Below, in pieces: positions 53,882-62,846 of a stretch of DNA of 64,000 bases. Both the position numbers and the translations under genes were made by a program. Numbering within the stretch: position 1 is the first letter of the stretch; every line of letters begins with the position of its first letter. A model generated the notes under the pieces. It was given only the letters and a program-made list of their open reading frames with translations, made no database searches and was not told where the DNA came from. The stretch lies in the NCBI RefSeq assembly GCF_015163075.1, contig NZ_JADDXU010000003.1:372001-436000 (forward strand). Direction: 5' to 3'. Source of the stretch: Streptomyces justiciae (lineage in GTDB: Bacteria; Actinomycetota; Actinomycetes; Streptomycetales; Streptomycetaceae).

Positions 53882-55102
53882 TCAGGACTGCAAACGTCCC
53901 TTTCGGACGGTTCCGGGGAGTGAGCGGCGGACCGCGAACACCGTGGTGTCGTCGGCGAGATGGCCGCCGCTGTGCCGCAGCGTGCCGTCGCGGACGTAGG
54001 CGACCAGGCGGCGGGGTTCGGCGGTGAGCGGGTCGGCGGCGACGGCGGCGGCGACCTCGGCGGCGAGCGGGTAGAACCGGTCCTCGGTGTCGCGGGCCTC
54101 GGTGACGCCGTCCGTGGTGATCAGCAGGGTCTCGGTGGGGGCGAGCGGGACGCGCTGCACGGGCGGCGGCCCGTCGTCGGAGAGTTCACCGAGGCCGAGC
54201 GGGAGCCCGGTGTCGACCGGCAGCTGCCGTACCCCGTCCGGGCCGACGGCCAGCGGCGGTTCGTGGCCGAAGACGACGACGTCCACCACGCCGGGCGCGT
54301 CCTCGGGGAAGCCGATCAGGACGGCGGTGGCGAACCGGTCGCTGTCGTCGCGGCCGAGCGCGGTGAGGTGCAGGCCGTGCCGGTGGATGCGGAGCTCCAG
54401 GCGCTCCGCCACCGTGCCGATGGCCTCGTGGTACGCCGCCTCGCGGAACGTGCCGAGCAGCGCGGCCGCCGCCTCCACCGCGCCGAGCCCCTTGCCCTGC
54501 ACGTCCCCGACGAGGACCCGGGTGCCGTGCAGGCCCTGCTGGACGTCGTAGAAGTCGCCGCCGACCCGGGCCTCGACGTCGGAGGCGAGATAGACGGCGG
54601 CGTGGTCGAGGCCGCCCCAGTCCGCCGGCAGCGGGCGCAGCACCGTGCGGCGGGTGGTCTCGGCGACGTCCCGCATGTGCAGCATGTGCCGCTCGCCGCG
54701 GACCCGGACCGCGCAGGCGAGGACGGCGAGGATGCCGCCGAGGGCGACCAGGATGAAGTCGGGCAGGGAGCTCTCGTACCGGCTGGGATAGGACGTGTCC
54801 GCGACGAAGTAGGTCACGAGCGCCAGCACGGCGAAGACCGCGGTGCCCCACACCCCGCAGATCGCGGCGGCGATCCCGGGCACCAGCACGACCCAGGAGA
54901 TCATCCGGAACTCGCCGGCCGTGTTGAAGTCGACCACCGTGATCGCGACGAGCACCACCAGCGGCGGCACCCACGCGACACTGCGCCCACGGACGCGCAG
55001 GAGCTGGTGGCGGCGCAGGACGTCGTACTCCCGGGCGGGCCGGGACAGCCGGGCAACCGGACCGCGGCGCCGCCCGCCCATCGGCCTCAGCCCGTGCTTC
55101 AT
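53882..55102 (-). CDS. Membrane PP2C/SpoIIE-type serine phosphatase
   Basis: This 406-residue protein starts at ATG complementary to 55100-55102. Three or four N-terminal helices (VPPLVVLVAITVV, WVVLVPGIAAAICGVWGTAVFAVLALVTYFVA, FILVALGGILAVLACAV) are followed by the SpoIIE/RsbU PP2C domain. Metal motifs are GGDFYDV, VGDVQGKG, ITTDGVTEAR and DDTTVFAVR. By family it dephosphorylates anti-sigma-antagonist proteins; no STAS or RsbW-like gene is adjacent. The frame extends to 55210, but the shorter start fits the first helix. Confidence 0.9.
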   Translation of the reverse strand: MKHGLRPMGGRRRGPVARLSRPAREYDVLRRHQLLRVRGRSVAWVPPLVVLVAITVVDFNTAGEFRMISWVVLVPGIAAAICGVWGTAVFAVLALVTYFVADTSYPSRYESSLPDFILVALGGILAVLACAVRVRGERHMLHMRDVAETTRRTVLRPLPADWGGLDHAAVYLASDVEARVGGDFYDVQQGLHGTRVLVGDVQGKGLGAVEAAAALLGTFREAAYHEAIGTVAERLELRIHRHGLHLTALGRDDSDRFATAVLIGFPEDAPGVVDVVVFGHEPPLAVGPDGVRQLPVDTGLPLGLGELSDDGPPPVQRVPLAPTETLLITTDGVTEARDTEDRFYPLAAEVAAAVAADPLTAEPRRLVAYVRDGTLRHSGGHLADDTTVFAVRRSLPGTVRKGRLQS

Positions 55103-55208
55103 GCAGTTCAGCGAAACACGGGGTGACCGGGGCCGCACTCCGACTTGCCAGGGCCCTCTCCCAGGTGTGCTCTGGTAGGCGGGGGCGAGGAGAGAGAGGA
55201 GTCCTCTC

Positions 55209-55652
55209 ATGGCTCATGCGGCACCCGCGTCCGGCGCCAGGTCCACGACGGCCCGTCGTTCGCCCGATGTCTTCAGCCCGCAGGTCCACACGGCGGCGCG
55301 GTACGGGATTCCCGTCGTCCTGGGCCTCGTCTACGGCTACTGGGCCGCCGCCAACCGGCGCGGCGGCGGCGAGATCACCGGCTGGAACATCCTGTTCGGC
55401 TTCGTGACCGCGCTGTCGTTCATCGTGCTGTGCATCGCGGTGGCGACGTTCGCGCCGAAGCTCAAGCGCGAACTGCACTCGCTGGTGAAGTCCGCGTTCG
55501 CGGGCGCCGCGATCGGCTTCCTGTACAGCCAGACCGGCGAGAGCGTGCTCAGGTCCACGGCGCTCGGGGTGGTGGTCACGGCGGGCATCTTCGCCGTGTT
55601 CTTCTACCGCTACTACACGCGCGAGGACGCCGAGGGGAACCGCATCCGCTGA
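55209..55652 (+). CDS. Small polytopic membrane protein
   Basis: This 147-residue protein has four predicted helices (YGIPVVLGLVYGYWAAA, WNILFGFVTALSFIVLCIAVATF, SLVKSAFAGAAIGFLYSQTG, STALGVVVTAGIFAVFFYRYY) and basic loops. It opens MAHAAPASGARSTTARRSPDVF, an unstructured N-terminus. I do not recognise the family, although similar short proteins are frequent in Streptomyces. GAGAGGAG lies upstream of ATG 55209. A long perfect hairpin follows the stop. Confidence 0.75.
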   Translation: MAHAAPASGARSTTARRSPDVFSPQVHTAARYGIPVVLGLVYGYWAAANRRGGGEITGWNILFGFVTALSFIVLCIAVATFAPKLKRELHSLVKSAFAGAAIGFLYSQTGESVLRSTALGVVVTAGIFAVFFYRYYTREDAEGNRIR

Positions 55653-55670
55653 CGCGTGGACGTGGTCGGC

Positions 55671-55706
55671 AGAAGGGCCCGGCAGCAGCTGCTGCCGGGC
55701 CCTTCT
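55671..55706. terminator. 36-bp perfect palindromic terminator
   Basis: AGAAGGGCCCGGCAGCAG (55671-55688) is followed directly by its exact reverse complement (55689-55706), an 18-bp arm length, in the gap between convergent genes. It will fold as a very stable hairpin on either strand. Confidence 0.85.
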
Positions 55707-55717
55707 GTCTCCCTCTC

Positions 55718-56260
55718 TCACCAGCTGCCCGAGGAACCGGTCGACCCGGTCGAGCCGGTCGCGCTGAAGCTCCACGAGCCGGAGAAGCTCCAGGAACCGG
55801 AACTCGTCACGCTCCAGGAGTCGTTCATGTACGGGTCGTCCCAGTTGCTCCAGGAGCCGTCCTTCCACTCAGGACACGGATCGGAGCAGGTCGGCACCCC
55901 GCGCCCGCCGGTGTCGACGAACGCGGCGCTCGCCCAGCCCTGGGCGCCGACGAGCCAGTACCAGTAGGGGTTGCCGTTGACGCTCTGCCCCAGGACCTTG
56001 CAGTCCACGCGATCCTGGCTCCACGGCGAGAGCTGGTCGACGACGGGCGAGTGGGTGGTGGGCGCGGCTCTCACGTTGAGGTCGACGCCGGAGACGATGG
56101 TGCCCCAGATCGGACCGCCGGAACCGCCGCCACCGCCATGTCCGTCGGCGTAGGTCGGCGGGGTGGCGGCTGCGGCCGTGGTGCCCGCTGCCGCGGCGAC
56201 GAGAGTGCCGCCGGTGAGCAGGGCCGCGGCCAGGGTCCGCAGGGCCGGAGTGGTGCGCAT
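55718..56260 (-). CDS. Secreted SH3-domain-like protein with Ser/Gly tail
   Basis: This 180-residue protein has a signal (TLAAALLTGGTLVAAAAGTTAAAA) and a Gly-rich spacer. A bacterial SH3-like domain (GVDLNVRAAPTTHSPVVDQLSPWSQDRVDCKVLGQSVNGNPYWYWL) ends AAFVDTGGR. Four Cys and a Trp/Ser-rich tail follow (repeated SGSWSFS units). Such exported SH3b domains bind peptidoglycan or cell-wall partners. It is divergent from the membrane gene at 56349. Confidence 0.8.
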   Translation of the reverse strand: MRTTPALRTLAAALLTGGTLVAAAAGTTAAAATPPTYADGHGGGGGSGGPIWGTIVSGVDLNVRAAPTTHSPVVDQLSPWSQDRVDCKVLGQSVNGNPYWYWLVGAQGWASAAFVDTGGRGVPTCSDPCPEWKDGSWSNWDDPYMNDSWSVTSSGSWSFSGSWSFSATGSTGSTGSSGSW

Positions 56261-56348
56261 AGATCGGCCTCCTTCTCCCCAGAACCAGGAAACACCCGTT
56301 CGGGTGAACCCTCCACCGGAGAGCGGGAGGGCTTGGGGCTACTGGGGT

Positions 56349-56951
56349 GTGGGCGCCGTACACCCGAATGCAGTGCCCCCGCTCGCGCCCCCAGCTCCCC
56401 GGCCCTTGCCTGGAAGGGTGCGCCCACGCCTTCGCAACGCCCTCTCGGCCACGCTCATCGGGCTGGCCTGTCTGCTCGTGCCGTTCAGTGTGCTGGCGTC
56501 CTGGGCGGCGTACTGGACGACCGTCGAGCTCGCCCAGGTCAGACGCCAACTGACCGACGCCTACGTACCGTTCGACCTCGCCGGGTTCTGGCTGCCCGTC
56601 AGCGCCCTGGTGCTGGCCGCCGCCGGGATCGCCGTCGCCGCCTGCCGCCGCCGCGCGGTGACGGCGACCTCGCTGGGCACGGCGCTCGGCGGCGGACTGC
56701 TGGGCCTCGCGGTCGCCGTCGGCCGCCGGATGACCCTCGCCGACCTGCCCGACGCCGACCACCGCAGCGCCGCCGGTGTCATCTACGACGCCCTCACCGG
56801 CACCCTGCGCACGGTCTCCTGGCTGCTGGTCGCCCTCGGCCTCACCGTGGCCTGCGCGACCTGGCTCACGGCCCGGTACGCGCGACGCCGGCAAGTGTCC
56901 GCAGCGCCCGTCGCAGATCCGGCACCGCGGCCGACGCGAGCCCGAGCCTGA
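56349..56951 (+). CDS. Polytopic membrane protein of unknown function
   Basis: The protein has about 200 residues from GTG 56349 (GTG 56373 is also possible; neither has a strong ribosome-binding site). A Pro-rich start precedes four hydrophobic segments: LSATLIGLACLLVPFSVLAS, LAGFWLPVSALVLAAAGIAVAA, LGTALGGGLLGLAVAV and SWLLVALGLTVACATWLTARY. The last 86 bp (56866-56951) overlap the 3' end of the convergent MocR gene; that part encodes only a loose charged tail. It is unrecognised as a family. Confidence 0.6.
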   Translation: MGAVHPNAVPPLAPPAPRPLPGRVRPRLRNALSATLIGLACLLVPFSVLASWAAYWTTVELAQVRRQLTDAYVPFDLAGFWLPVSALVLAAAGIAVAACRRRAVTATSLGTALGGGLLGLAVAVGRRMTLADLPDADHRSAAGVIYDALTGTLRTVSWLLVALGLTVACATWLTARYARRRQVSAAPVADPAPRPTRARA

Positions 56952-58206
56952 CCGCGTCCGGCGTCCGGCTCGGGTCGACGGCGAAGGCAGGGCCCGGCGT
57001 CACCGCGATCCCGTGCGCCGCGGCGGCGGCCGTGAAGGGGTCGGCCCGCCATGGCGCGGGCAGCTCCCACCAGGCGTAATACACCTGCGGATGAGCCCGT
57101 ACGGCGAACCCGTCGAGTTCCTCGGCGACGATCCGCTGCCGCAGCGCGGCGTCCGCCCGCTTGGCCTCGACGAGCCGCTCCACCACCCCTTCCCCGATGA
57201 CCCGGACCGCCGCCTCCAGCGCGAACCGCCCCGCGCTCCACCCCCCGGACCGGATCGCGGCGGCGACGGCGTCGACCCGGTCCTCCGGTACGACGACGAA
57301 GCCGACGGTGAGCCCGGGCGCGACCCGCTTGGACAGGCTGTCGACGACGTGGGCGAGGCCGGGAGCGTGGGCGGCGAAGGGGTCGGGGGCGTCGGGGTGC
57401 AGGAAGGACCAGATGCGGTCCTCCACGACGGGCAGCCCCAAGTCACCGACCACATGGGCGAGTTGCCGCCGCCGCTCGTCGCTCATGGTGTGGGACGTCG
57501 GGTTGTGGAGCGTCGGCTGGAGGTAGAGGGCGGACAGTGGGGCCGTGCGATGGGCGGCGAGGACCGACTCGGGCAGCGGGCCGTCCTCGTCGGCGGCCAG
57601 CGGCACGAGGACGCGGCCGAGACGGGCGGCGATCTCCTTGACCAGCGGGTACGTCAGCGGCTCGACGCCGACCCGGCCGCCGGGGCGCACGAGGGAGGCG
57701 AGGGTGGCGGCGATGGCCTGGCGGGCGTTGCCGGTGAACAGGACACGGCCGGGTTCGGGGCGCCAGTGCGGGGTCGCGAGGAGGGTCGCCGCGGCCTCCC
57801 GCGCGGGTGCGGTGCCGGTGGCGGCGGCCGGGAGGAGCGCCTCGGTGAGGACGTCGGGGCGCAGCAGGGGCGTGAGGAGCGGGGCGAGGAGCTCGGACTG
57901 GCCTGCCACGGCCGGGTAGTTGAGCTCCATGTTCACCGGCGCGGCACTCGCCTGCTCGATGAGGGCCCGGCCGGTGGGGTCGTGCGCGGCGGCCCGTACG
58001 AAGGTGCCGCGGCCGACCTCGCCCACGACCAGCCCCCGCCGTACGAGTTCGGCGTACACCCGCCCCGCCGTCGACCCGGCGATCCCGCGCCGCCGTGCGA
58101 ACTGGCGTTGCGGCATGAGCCGTTGGCCGGGTTTGAGGCGTCCGGCGGTGATGTCGTCGGCCAGCCGGTCGGCGATGGCCCGATAGTCGTCCACGGTTTC
58201 CCCCAC
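56866..58206 (-). CDS. MocR-type PLP-dependent transcription regulator
   Basis: This 446-residue protein has a GntR-like winged helix at about residues 8-75 (YRAIADRLADDITAGRLKPGQRLMPQRQFARRRGIAGSTAGRVYAELVRRGLV). It is fused to an aminotransferase-like domain: VLFTGNARQAIAATLASLVRPGG, LSALYLQPTLHNPTSHTM (the NPT motif), and HVVDSLSKRVAPGLTVGFV with the PLP-Schiff-base Lys. MocR regulators bind PLP or its adducts with amino compounds and typically recognise direct repeats. Two 12-bp direct repeats sit in its divergent promoter with the alpha/beta hydrolase gene. Confidence 0.9.
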   Translation of the reverse strand: MGETVDDYRAIADRLADDITAGRLKPGQRLMPQRQFARRRGIAGSTAGRVYAELVRRGLVVGEVGRGTFVRAAAHDPTGRALIEQASAAPVNMELNYPAVAGQSELLAPLLTPLLRPDVLTEALLPAAATGTAPAREAAATLLATPHWRPEPGRVLFTGNARQAIAATLASLVRPGGRVGVEPLTYPLVKEIAARLGRVLVPLAADEDGPLPESVLAAHRTAPLSALYLQPTLHNPTSHTMSDERRRQLAHVVGDLGLPVVEDRIWSFLHPDAPDPFAAHAPGLAHVVDSLSKRVAPGLTVGFVVVPEDRVDAVAAAIRSGGWSAGRFALEAAVRVIGEGVVERLVEAKRADAALRQRIVAEELDGFAVRAHPQVYYAWWELPAPWRADPFTAAAAAHGIAVTPGPAFAVDPSRTPDAVRLGLASAAVPDLRRALRTLAGVARTGP

Positions 58207-58218
58207 TTGCCTCTTGCG

Positions 58219-58253
58219 ATTGCACCGAGGGCAAAGATCTTATTGCACCGAGG
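58219..58253. promoter_or_regulatory. Tandem direct-repeat operator for the MocR regulator
   Basis: ATTGCACCGAGG is present at 58219-58230 and 58242-58253, a period of 23 bp or about two helical turns. Direct repeats of this geometry are typical MocR-family sites. It lies in the 73-bp divergent promoter between the regulator and the hydrolase. Confidence 0.7.
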
Positions 58254-58279
58254 AGTGAGGGCGGCCTAGGGTCGGGATC

Positions 58280-59029
58280 ATGACCGATCCCGCACCCCTG
58301 GTGCTGATCCACGGCCACCCCTTCGACCACACGATGTGGACCCCGCAGATCGAGGCGTTCTCCGGCGACCGCCGGGTGATCGCCCCCGACCTGCGCGGCT
58401 ACGGCGCGAACCCGGTGCTCCCCGGCGTCACGGAGTTCCCCGACTTCGCCCGGGACGTCGCGGCGCTGCTGGACGAACTGCGGGTCGAATCCGCCGTGTT
58501 GGCGGGCCTGTCGATGGGCGGGCAGATCGTCATGGACTTCCAGCGCCAGTTCCCCGACCGGGTCCGCGGCCTGGTCCTCGCCGACACCTTCCCGGCCCCA
58601 GAGACGCCCGAAGGCGTCGAGTCCCGCAACGCGATGGCGGACCGGCTGCTGCGCGAGGGCATGCGCGGGTACGCCGACGAGGTGCTGGAGAAGATGGTCG
58701 CCCCGTACGCCGACGCCCGGGTCAAGGCGCACGTCCACGGCATGATGACGGCGACCTCCCCCGAGGGCGCCGCGGCCGCCCTGCGCGCCCGCGCCCTGCG
58801 GCCCGACTACCGCGACCTGCTGACCCGGGTGAAGGTCCCCGCGCTGGTCGTGGTCGGCACGGACGACGAGTACACCCCGGTCTCCGACGCGGAGGCGATG
58901 CACGCCGCGCTCCCCGACTCGGAGCTGCTGGTGGTCCCCGGCGCCGCCCACATGCCGAACCTGGAGCGGCCGGAGGAGTTCAACGCGGTGCTCGGGGCGT
59001 TCCTGACACGGGTGGACGGCCACTCGTAG
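58280..59029 (+). CDS. Alpha/beta hydrolase
   Basis: This 249-residue protein has the catalytic triad in order: Ser in LAGLSMGGQIVMDF, Asp in VVVGTDDEYTP and His in VPGAAHMPNLERP. It begins PLVLIHGHPFDHTMWTPQIEAF, the oxyanion-hole HG pair. This is the size and layout of lactonase/esterase-type alpha/beta hydrolases (3-oxoadipate enol-lactonase-like). ATG 58280 lies downstream of the MocR direct repeats, so a PLP- or amino-substrate-linked pathway is plausible. The substrate is unknown. Confidence 0.88.
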   Translation: MTDPAPLVLIHGHPFDHTMWTPQIEAFSGDRRVIAPDLRGYGANPVLPGVTEFPDFARDVAALLDELRVESAVLAGLSMGGQIVMDFQRQFPDRVRGLVLADTFPAPETPEGVESRNAMADRLLREGMRGYADEVLEKMVAPYADARVKAHVHGMMTATSPEGAAAALRARALRPDYRDLLTRVKVPALVVVGTDDEYTPVSDAEAMHAALPDSELLVVPGAAHMPNLERPEEFNAVLGAFLTRVDGHS

Positions 59030-59039
59030 TCTCGGGTCC

Positions 59040-60041
59040 GTGACGCACCAGTCCATCACGGGGGACACCGATGTACACGCTGTGCCGGAAAAGCGAGGAG
59101 GCAGGCGGGCCGGGGCCTGGCTCGGGGGGCTGCTGTTCGCCGTCGTGAGCGTCGTCGTCGGGTGCCGTACGGCCGACACGGACGGCATCACCCCCGTCCC
59201 CCAACTGTTGGCCTTCCTGCCGTGGCTGCTGGTGCCGACGGGGATCGGGCTGCTGCTCGCGCTGCTGTCCAGGTGGTGGGTGGGCCTGGTCTGGGGAGTG
59301 GCGCTGCTCGGCCTGCTGGCGTGGTTCATCGAGCCGTATGGCAAGAGCAGCGAGCCCAGCGGCAAGGTCCTCGCCTCGCTCAGCGTGCTGACCTCGAACG
59401 TCGAGTTCGGGCGCGGTACGGGGGCGCTGGTGGACGTGGTGCGGCGGGAGAAGCCCGATCTCGTGTTCGTCCAGGAGTGCGAGTACACCTGCGAGGCGGA
59501 GCTGAAGCGGACCCTCGGTGTCGCCTACCCGAACCGGCGGGTCGTGCCGGGCGCCGGCTCCGAGGGCTCGGTGATCCTCAGCCGCTACCGCCTCACGGCC
59601 GCCGACCCGGTCGCGGGCACGATGGGGATGCCGGGCGCGGTGGCGGACGTCGACGGCCGGACCGTACGGCTCCAGCTCGCGCACCCCATGCCGCCCCTCC
59701 CCGGCCAGGTGGACGTGTGGAAGCGCGAACTGGGGACACTGCGCGACTTCGCCGCCCGGCACCGCGGCGCACCGCTGCTCCTGGCCGGTGACTTCAACGC
59801 CTCCCAGGACCACGCGGCCTTCCGGCACATCCTCGACGCGGGCCTGAAGGACGCCGCCCGCCTTGCCGGTTCCGACCGCACCCCGAGCTGGCCCGCCCGC
59901 ACCGCGCCCACCCTGGGCGCCCAGATCGACCACGTGCTCGTGTCGGCGGACTTCTCCTGCGAGAAGGCCCGGTTCCTGGACCTGGCCGACACCGACCACC
60001 GGGCGCTGCTGGTGGAGCTGGACCTGCACCAGGGCGGATGA
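59040..60041 (+). CDS. Membrane-anchored endonuclease/exonuclease/phosphatase (EEP) family protein
   Basis: This 333-residue protein starts at GTG 59040. Three helices lie at about residues 25-95 (GAWLGGLLFAVVSVVVGC, LLAFLPWLLVPTGIGLLLALL, WWVGLVWGVALLGLLAWF). The EEP core then shows SVLTSNVEFGRG, VFVQECEY, GSVILSRYRL, RLQLAHPMPP, LLLAGDFNASQDHAAF and the terminal DTDHRALLVEL, covering the metal and acid/base His motifs. The catalytic domain should lie outside the membrane. Its stop overlaps the next start by 4 nt (ATGA). Confidence 0.85.
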   Translation: MTHQSITGDTDVHAVPEKRGGRRAGAWLGGLLFAVVSVVVGCRTADTDGITPVPQLLAFLPWLLVPTGIGLLLALLSRWWVGLVWGVALLGLLAWFIEPYGKSSEPSGKVLASLSVLTSNVEFGRGTGALVDVVRREKPDLVFVQECEYTCEAELKRTLGVAYPNRRVVPGAGSEGSVILSRYRLTAADPVAGTMGMPGAVADVDGRTVRLQLAHPMPPLPGQVDVWKRELGTLRDFAARHRGAPLLLAGDFNASQDHAAFRHILDAGLKDAARLAGSDRTPSWPARTAPTLGAQIDHVLVSADFSCEKARFLDLADTDHRALLVELDLHQGG

Positions 60042-61993
60042 CGTGTAATAGGCGCATGTCCCGAGAGTTCCCCATCGGCCTCACCCCTCCCGACTGGCTG
60101 GTCAGGAACCTCCAATCCCAGCCCGCCCCCGTCAACTGGGCGGCCGTCGCCCGCGCCGCCGTCGCGATGACCCTCCCGCTGGCCATCGGGCTCGCCGTCG
60201 GCGAGGTGGAGTACGGCGCCCTGGCCTCGATGGGCGCCCTGTCCGGCGTCATCGGCGACACCGCGGACGCGTACCGGATGCGCATCCTCAACATCGCGAT
60301 CCCGCAGCTGTTCGGGGCGGTGGGCGTGACGGTCGGGTCGCTGGTGTTCGGCCACGGCTGGCTGGCGGTGGCCGTGGTCACGGCGGTCGCCCTGGTGTCG
60401 GGCATGATCTCGACGATCGGCGCGGTGGCGTCGGTGTCCGGGCTGCTGCTCCTCCTCAACTCCGTGGTGGGAGCGGGGCTGCCGATGCCGGGCGAGTGGT
60501 GGCTGGCGCCGCTGCTGATGACGGGCGGCGGACTGCTGGTGCTGGTCCTGGCGCTGCTGGCCTGGCCGTTGCGCTCCGGCGTCCCGGAACGCTCGGCGGT
60601 CGCGGACACGTACCGCACGGTCGCGACCCTGATGTCCGCGTGCGGCACCGAGGCCTATGACCAGGCCCGCCACACGGTCACCCAGTCCCTGAACCAGTCG
60701 TACGACCTCATCCTGGCCCGCCGCACCCGCCACCACGGCCGCAGCCCCGAACTCACCCGCCTCCTCGCCCAGTTGAACGCCATAACCCCGGTAGTGGAGG
60801 CGGCCCCGGCGGCCCACGTCACCGGCGAGCCGCTGCCGCCGGAGGTCACCGAGGCGGTGCACCACCTGGCGAAGGCGGTGGAGACGGGCTACACGGGCCC
60901 GATAGCCCTGAACCTGCCCGTCCCCACCTCGGAGACGACCCGCGCGGTGGACCACGCCCTGCGCCACGCGGCGGAGGTGGTCCGCACCCCGGACGTCGAC
61001 CCGAGCGGCATCGACGACCGCCTCGGCCGCCCGGCCGCCCTGCGCATCCGCGCCGCGCGGGCGACCCGCAACGTGGCGCTGTCGGCGGCCTCCTGGCGCT
61101 ACGGCCTGCGCCTGGCCCTGTGCATCGGGGTGGCCCAGGTCCTCGTCTCGATCATCCCGGTACCGCGCTCGTACTGGGTGGCCCTGACCATCACCTTCGT
61201 CCTGAAGCCGGACTTCGGCTCGGTGTTCTCCCGCGCCCTGCTCCGCGCGCTCGGCACGGTGGCGGGCCTGGTGATCGCGGCGGCGGTCCTGGCGGAGGTG
61301 CCGCGCGGCTGGTGGGACGTCCCGGTGATGCTGGTCCTGGCCCCCCTGATCCCGGCCCTCACCCCGAGGGGCTACGGCTACCAGACGGCCGCGATCACCC
61401 CGGTCATCCTGCTGCTGTCGGACGTACTGAACCACCAGGGCACCGCCCTCCTCATGCCCCGCCTCCTGGACTCCCTCATGGGCTGCGGCATCGCCCTGGT
61501 CGCCGGCTATCTGCTCTGGCCGGAGAGCTGGCACACCCGGGTCGGCGACCGGCTGGCGAAGGCCGTGGACGACACGGCGACCTATGTGGAGTCGGCGTTC
61601 GGCCGCGACCCGACCGACCCGCCGGCCAGGGCCCGGATGCGTCGCGGCCTGTACCGCGACCTGTCGGTGATCCGCACGGAGTTCCAGCGCGCCCTCACCG
61701 AACCCCCGCCCACCGGCCGCCGGGCTGCGGCCTGGTGGCCCCTGGTGGTCGCGGTGGAGCGGATCGTCGACGCGACGACGGCGGCCCGGGTACGGACGAA
61801 GCACGGCGCCCCGCTGCCCTCGGAGGCGGAGGTGGCCCAAGTGGTGCTTCAGCTGAGGGAGTTGGCGGAGGGAGTGCGGGAGGCGGAGACCCTGTACGCG
61901 GTCCGCACGGACCTCACGGGACCGTCGGGAAGCGTCCTGGAGCCGCTGCGGCAGGAGGTCGCGGCGGCCCGCGCGATCGCCTCGCCCCGCTGA
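60038..61993 (+). CDS. FUSC-family membrane protein (aromatic-acid exporter-like)
   Basis: This 651-residue protein begins at ATG 60038 (4-nt overlap) or ATG 60056. Two sets of about five to six helices at residues 45-175 and 360-510 flank a cytosolic segment, and a soluble C-terminus follows. The first set begins ALASMGALSGVIGDTADAYRMR; the second contains WVALTITFVLKPDFGSVFSRALLRALGTVAGL, the FUSC core motif. FUSC proteins relate to fusaric-acid and p-hydroxybenzoate (AaeB) efflux pumps. It is translationally coupled to the EEP gene. No periplasmic adaptor is present, as expected in Gram-positives. Confidence 0.87.
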   Translation: MTCNRRMSREFPIGLTPPDWLVRNLQSQPAPVNWAAVARAAVAMTLPLAIGLAVGEVEYGALASMGALSGVIGDTADAYRMRILNIAIPQLFGAVGVTVGSLVFGHGWLAVAVVTAVALVSGMISTIGAVASVSGLLLLLNSVVGAGLPMPGEWWLAPLLMTGGGLLVLVLALLAWPLRSGVPERSAVADTYRTVATLMSACGTEAYDQARHTVTQSLNQSYDLILARRTRHHGRSPELTRLLAQLNAITPVVEAAPAAHVTGEPLPPEVTEAVHHLAKAVETGYTGPIALNLPVPTSETTRAVDHALRHAAEVVRTPDVDPSGIDDRLGRPAALRIRAARATRNVALSAASWRYGLRLALCIGVAQVLVSIIPVPRSYWVALTITFVLKPDFGSVFSRALLRALGTVAGLVIAAAVLAEVPRGWWDVPVMLVLAPLIPALTPRGYGYQTAAITPVILLLSDVLNHQGTALLMPRLLDSLMGCGIALVAGYLLWPESWHTRVGDRLAKAVDDTATYVESAFGRDPTDPPARARMRRGLYRDLSVIRTEFQRALTEPPPTGRRAAAWWPLVVAVERIVDATTAARVRTKHGAPLPSEAEVAQVVLQLRELAEGVREAETLYAVRTDLTGPSGSVLEPLRQEVAAARAIASPR

Positions 61994-62010
61994 CACCGCA
62001 GGACGAAGGG

Positions 62011-62043
62011 GTGCGGCCGCCCTGTGCAGGAGGGCGGCCGCAC
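62011..62043. terminator. Bidirectional hairpin between FUSC and snapalysin genes
   Basis: GTGCGGCCGCCCT (62011-62023) and AGGGCGGCCGCAC (62031-62043) form a perfect 13-bp stem with a 7-nt loop between convergent genes. Confidence 0.88.
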
Positions 62044-62069
62044 CTGTGGGGGGTGGGGTCAGGCTCGGG

Positions 62070-62705
62070 TCAGCTCTTGTCGAGGGCCTTGTCCATGGCC
62101 GCGGCCAGGCCGTTGGCCCAGAGCTGGTTCACTCGGGAGCGTTCGGCCGAGTTCGGCTGGGCGTTGGTGCAGGACGGGCCCGGACCGCCGCCGGACATGA
62201 GCTCGCTGCACGGGCCCGAGTAGTGGTCCGGGAGACCGAGGACATGGCCGGTCTCGTGGGCGGTGACGCGGGTGGAGTCGTACTGCTGGTTCTGGGCGTA
62301 GTCCAGGAAGATGTAGCCGCTGCCGTGACCGTCCGTGGAGGCGTAGGAGCCCCGGGAGTCGTTGCCCTCCCGGTAGGAGAAGTCCGCCGAGGAGGCCGAG
62401 CCGGACTGGAGCTTCACGTTCGACACCGCGCTGTTCCATATCTGGGTGCTGCGCGCTATCTGGGTGCTGAACGTCGGGGCGCGGGAGGCGTCGTAGACCA
62501 CCGTCACGGCCGCGGCGCTGTCCGGGTTCGCGGCCCGCTTCTCCGCGACCGACCGCAGCACGGCCTGGAAGAAGGCGTCCGTGCTGTCCGTCGTCGAGGC
62601 CTTCGCCGTGTAGCCGACCGTCGCCGGCGCCGCGGACGCCGGAACCGCCAAGCCCAGTGCGGCCGTTGAGAGGACGGCCGCGAGGGTGTACGTGTGCTTG
62701 CGCAT
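62070..62705 (-). CDS. snpA: Snapalysin (small neutral metalloprotease, M7)
   Basis: This 211-residue precursor has a signal ([18 protein letters not shown]), a short pro-region ([33 protein letters not shown]) and a catalytic domain of about 135 residues. [19 protein letters not shown] fits HExxHxxGxxD, the unique aspzincin/snapalysin ligand set, and LMSGG is the Met-turn. It ends [11 protein letters not shown]. The size and motifs match Streptomyces SnpA, a secreted protease. It is divergent from a LysR-type activator at 62847, as in known snpA/snpR loci. Confidence 0.92.
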   Translation of the reverse strand: MRKHTYTLAAVLSTAALGLAVPASAAPATVGYTAKASTTDSTDAFFQAVLRSVAEKRAANPDSAAAVTVVYDASRAPTFSTQIARSTQIWNSAVSNVKLQSGSASSADFSYREGNDSRGSYASTDGHGSGYIFLDYAQNQQYDSTRVTAHETGHVLGLPDHYSGPCSELMSGGGPGPSCTNAQPNSAERSRVNQLWANGLAAAMDKALDKS

Positions 62706-62782
62706 CGATGACTCCTTGGTGGGGGGTGAGTCGTCGATGTGAGTCTCGGGGGGCGTGCGGCGGTTGTGATGATGGCAACCGG

Positions 62783-62801
62783 CGATAGGCCCGTGCTATC
62801 G
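62783..62801. promoter_or_regulatory. LysR-type binding site in the snpA–snpR intergenic region
   Basis: CGATAG-GCCCGTG-CTATCG is a perfect inverted repeat that fits the T-N11-A core of LysR-type regulators, centred between the divergent start codons (78 bp from snpA, 46 bp from the regulator). It is the likely SnpR activation and autoregulation site. Confidence 0.7.
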
Positions 62802-62846
62802 GCAAGCTCTGGTGAAAGCTGTGACTCCGCTTTACGCTCCCTGGGC

